From positions 2,170,001 to 2,234,000 of the forward strand of contig NZ_CP064936.1 of the NCBI RefSeq assembly GCF_016117655.1: a DNA stretch of 64,000 nt, read 5' to 3'. The notes under the pieces were generated by a model. That model was not told the DNA's origin and did no database searches. It was given only the letters and a program-made list of their open reading frames with translations. Shown piece after piece: positions 62,239 through 64,000 of the stretch. A program made the position numbers and the translations under genes. Source of the DNA: Treponema peruense (lineage in GTDB: Bacteria > Spirochaetota > Spirochaetia > Treponematales > Treponemataceae). Numbering within the stretch: the stretch's first letter is position 1; each line of letters starts with the position of its first letter.

Positions 62239-62847
62239 TCAGGCAAGGTCTGAACGCTTTTCAATAACGCGGCTTATAAGTCCGTATGAAACAGACTCTT
62301 CTGCATTAAGCCAGTAGTCGCGGTCGGTATCTTTTGCGACTTTTTCTATTGAAGTTCCGGTTTCGTTGGCAATAATCTCATTCAGTTTTGCCCTTGTTTT
62401 GGCAAGTTCAGCCGCGTGAATTTCAATGTCAGTAGCAACACCTTTCATTCCGCTTGACGGCTGGTGGATAAGATAATGGCTGTGCGGCATTCCAAGACGT
62501 CTTTCTTTTGGTGACGCCAGCAGAATAAGAGCCGCTGCACTTGCAACAAGACCCATTCCGACAGTATATACAGGAGCGTTTATAAAGCGGATTGTATCAA
62601 AGATAGCAAATCCTGCATCTACATCTCCTCCGGGACTGTCAATATAGATATAAATAGGTTTATCGCTGTCTGCCTCAAGAATAAAAAGCTGTCTTACGAT
62701 TTTTTCAGCAAGTTCTTCATTGATTTCGCCACTGAGCAAAATCTGGCGTGTCTTCAAAAATTTCTCAAGAAGGGGATCTGCATTTTCGCTCTTCTTTACG
62801 TCCTTTTCCTCATCTTCACACGCAATTTTAAAAAATGTGTCTTTCAT
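62239..62847 (-). CDS. clpP: ClpP protease
   Basis: The 202-residue protein starts at ATG 62847 with ribosome site TTGGAG. The triad is Ser in VYTVGMGLVASAAALIL, His in HSHYLIHQPSSGMKG and Asp in KDTDRDYWLNAEE. The GMGLVASAA serine context differs from the common QAASM form. It has an N-terminal charged extension (~1-25) and is therefore likely a ClpP2-type paralogue. No clpX is adjacent. Confidence 0.9.
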   Translation of the reverse strand: MKDTFFKIACEDEEKDVKKSENADPLLEKFLKTRQILLSGEINEELAEKIVRQLFILEADSDKPIYIYIDSPGGDVDAGFAIFDTIRFINAPVYTVGMGLVASAAALILLASPKERRLGMPHSHYLIHQPSSGMKGVATDIEIHAAELAKTRAKLNEIIANETGTSIEKVAKDTDRDYWLNAEESVSYGLISRVIEKRSDLA

Positions 62848-62942
62848 CTGCACTCCAAAAGCGGTTGTCCGCATTATATCTTAAATAATACTAAAAAAAT
62901 ATGAATTTGTCCATAAATCCAAAATTTCTGATTTTACGAATA

Positions 62943-63689
62943 TTAAAGCCCATTTTGTTTTGCTTCATCCCAAAGGTCTGTCATAGATTTGCCCGAATCT
63001 TCTTTCATTCCGTCGCAGACAAACTTATAGCGTCTGTAAAATTTAGAAACTGCACGTTCCAGAGCCACATCTGGGTTTACAGAAAGCATCCGGCACATAT
63101 TCACAACTGACAAAAGCAAATCACCGACTTCTTCTTCAAGATGTTTACTGTCCAACCCCACGGCTTCTTTAACTTCCTCAAATTCTTCCTGAACTTTATT
63201 GAATGAACAGTTAACATCGGGCCATTCAAATCCGTTTTTTGCAGCTTTGGAAAGATATTTGTATGCTTTAAGTACAGGCGGAAACCCCTTCGGAACTTCA
63301 TCAAGAACAAAATCACACTTACGGCCTTCTTCGTTTCTTTTTATCAAATCCCAGTCTTTTTTTTCGCCGCCAAACACGTGCGGGTGCCTGCCGATAAGTT
63401 TTGTGCGTACATCATCAGCCATTTGCGAAATTGAAAAGTCACCCCGCTGTTCATAAATGTAAGCCGTAAGAATCAGATTGAATAAAAGATCGCCAAGTTC
63501 TTCTTTTGCATGTGAAGGATTATTTTCAGTAACAGCATCCACTGCTTCAAAAGTTTCTTCAACAAGAGGTCCGCGCATTGACTGTGGCGTCTGTTTTTTA
63601 TCCCACGGGCATCCTTTAGGGGAACGCAGAGTTTCGACAAGTTCACACAAGCGGTCAAGAGCCGCTACCCTTTCTGAATTATTTTCCAT
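62943..63689 (-). CDS. mazG: Nucleoside triphosphate pyrophosphohydrolase MazG
   Basis: The 248-residue protein has two MazG domains: LRSPKGCPWDKKQTPQSMRG and VEETFEAVDAVTE with KEELGDLLFNLI (Glu/Asp metal site) and, second, KVQEEFEEVKEAVGL with HLEEEVGDLLLSVV. It degrades non-canonical or excess NTPs. ATG 63689 lies inside the 3' end of pth; the genes overlap by 11 bp. Confidence 0.93.
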   Translation of the reverse strand: MENNSERVAALDRLCELVETLRSPKGCPWDKKQTPQSMRGPLVEETFEAVDAVTENNPSHAKEELGDLLFNLILTAYIYEQRGDFSISQMADDVRTKLIGRHPHVFGGEKKDWDLIKRNEEGRKCDFVLDEVPKGFPPVLKAYKYLSKAAKNGFEWPDVNCSFNKVQEEFEEVKEAVGLDSKHLEEEVGDLLLSVVNMCRMLSVNPDVALERAVSKFYRRYKFVCDGMKEDSGKSMTDLWDEAKQNGL

Positions 63690-64000
63690 TTGAAGCAAGC
63701 AGTTTTCTTTTTCCCCACTCGGGAATCAGGGTATTTGCATCTTTACAGGTAAGAACCTTTGCAAACAAATTGGCAGCCTGAACAAAAATCTGTGAAAGAA
63801 TTATTTTTTCGTCCGGAGTAAAAGACCCCAGAACATAGTCTGCAATATTACCGTCAGCAGGTTTTCCGACACCGAATCTGAGTCTGAAAAAATCAGCTGT
63901 TCCGAGTACAGCCTTTGCAGAACGCAAACCGTTGTGGCCTCCAAGCCCGCCGCCAAACTTAAGGCTCACTGTTCCTATAGGAAGTTCAATCTCATCATGG
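63679..64000 (-). CDS. pth: Peptidyl-tRNA hydrolase, N-terminus outside the window
   Basis: The frame is open to the window edge and covers the C-terminal ~106 residues of Pth: HDEIELPIGTVSLKFGGGLG then GHNGLRSAK, followed by FFRLRFGVGKP and an ADYVLGSF end. It recycles peptidyl-tRNA. It is the first visible gene of the minus-strand block ending at 59751. Confidence 0.95.
   Translation of the reverse strand, partial: HDEIELPIGTVSLKFGGGLGGHNGLRSAKAVLGTADFFRLRFGVGKPADGNIADYVLGSFTPDEKIILSQIFVQAANLFAKVLTCKDANTLIPEWGKRKLLASNGK

Overview
The window looks like a piece of a host- or gut-associated anaerobic spirochaete chromosome, most likely a Treponema. This is an inference from gene content: high-molecular-weight rubredoxin, type III glutamine synthetase, many short Cys-lipobox lipoproteins, FliS/FlgN-type flagellar genes with a sigma-28-like promoter, a CHASE2-cyclase, and moderately low GC. 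No rRNA operon is present. There are two tRNA genes (Pro-GGG, Lys-CUU). Coding density is high; no stretch longer than about 300 bases lacks a gene, element or remnant.

Region 1 (1-8.5 kb) is accessory and decaying. It holds a partial ankyrin-like gene, an internally deleted IS256-type element that keeps both inverted repeats, a small zinc-ribbon gene, a broken DUF72 gene, an IS3-type element with a -1 frameshift site, a nucleotidase fragment, and then five genes on the minus strand that suggest ADP-ribose/NAD chemistry: A1S_2505-like, zinc ribbon, ADP-ribosylglycohydrolase, VWA, and macro domain plus C-terminal domain. A broken PLD-type gene closes the island. The same 17-bp dyad sits exactly 10 bp upstream of the -10 box of two of these genes, which points to a shared regulator.

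Region 2 (8.5-20 kb) has an acyl-ACP thioesterase, a MATE exporter, a YczE-like membrane protein, a nitrogen block (Amt fused to a PII domain, and glutamine synthetase III, each preceded by an intrinsic terminator in its leader), tRNA-Pro, an MFS transporter and a chemotaxis receptor.

Region 3 (20-31.4 kb) has purC, a META lipoprotein, an exported transglutaminase-like/TPR protein coupled to rsuA, a flavin reductase-rubredoxin, the phosphate operon pstSCAB-phoU behind a PhoP-type array of 11-bp repeats, a small alarmone synthetase and a second MATE exporter.

Region 4 (31.6-41.6 kb) is envelope-centred. An NlpC/P60 hydrolase, two LPP20-like proteins, an LpoB-like lipoprotein and a COG3014-like lipoprotein run on the minus strand. 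An ispH 3' fragment separates them from murE-ddl-murD on the plus strand.

Region 5 (41.6-64 kb) has paired hairpin repeats, purA, guaB, tRNA-Lys, an acyl-CoA synthetase, fliS-flgN, polA-coaE-SPOR-ybaK, a CHASE2 adenylate/guanylate cyclase facing an exported-protein operon (small secreted protein, possible beta-barrel, FecR-domain protein, lipoprotein, phosphodiesterase), and a minus-strand block pth-mazG-clpP-(UPF0158+GNAT)-RNA-binding protein-MBL hydrolase.

Across the window several genes lack a Shine-Dalgarno sequence and carry a promoter -10 hexamer only 5-9 bp before the start codon, so leaderless mRNAs appear common in this organism.
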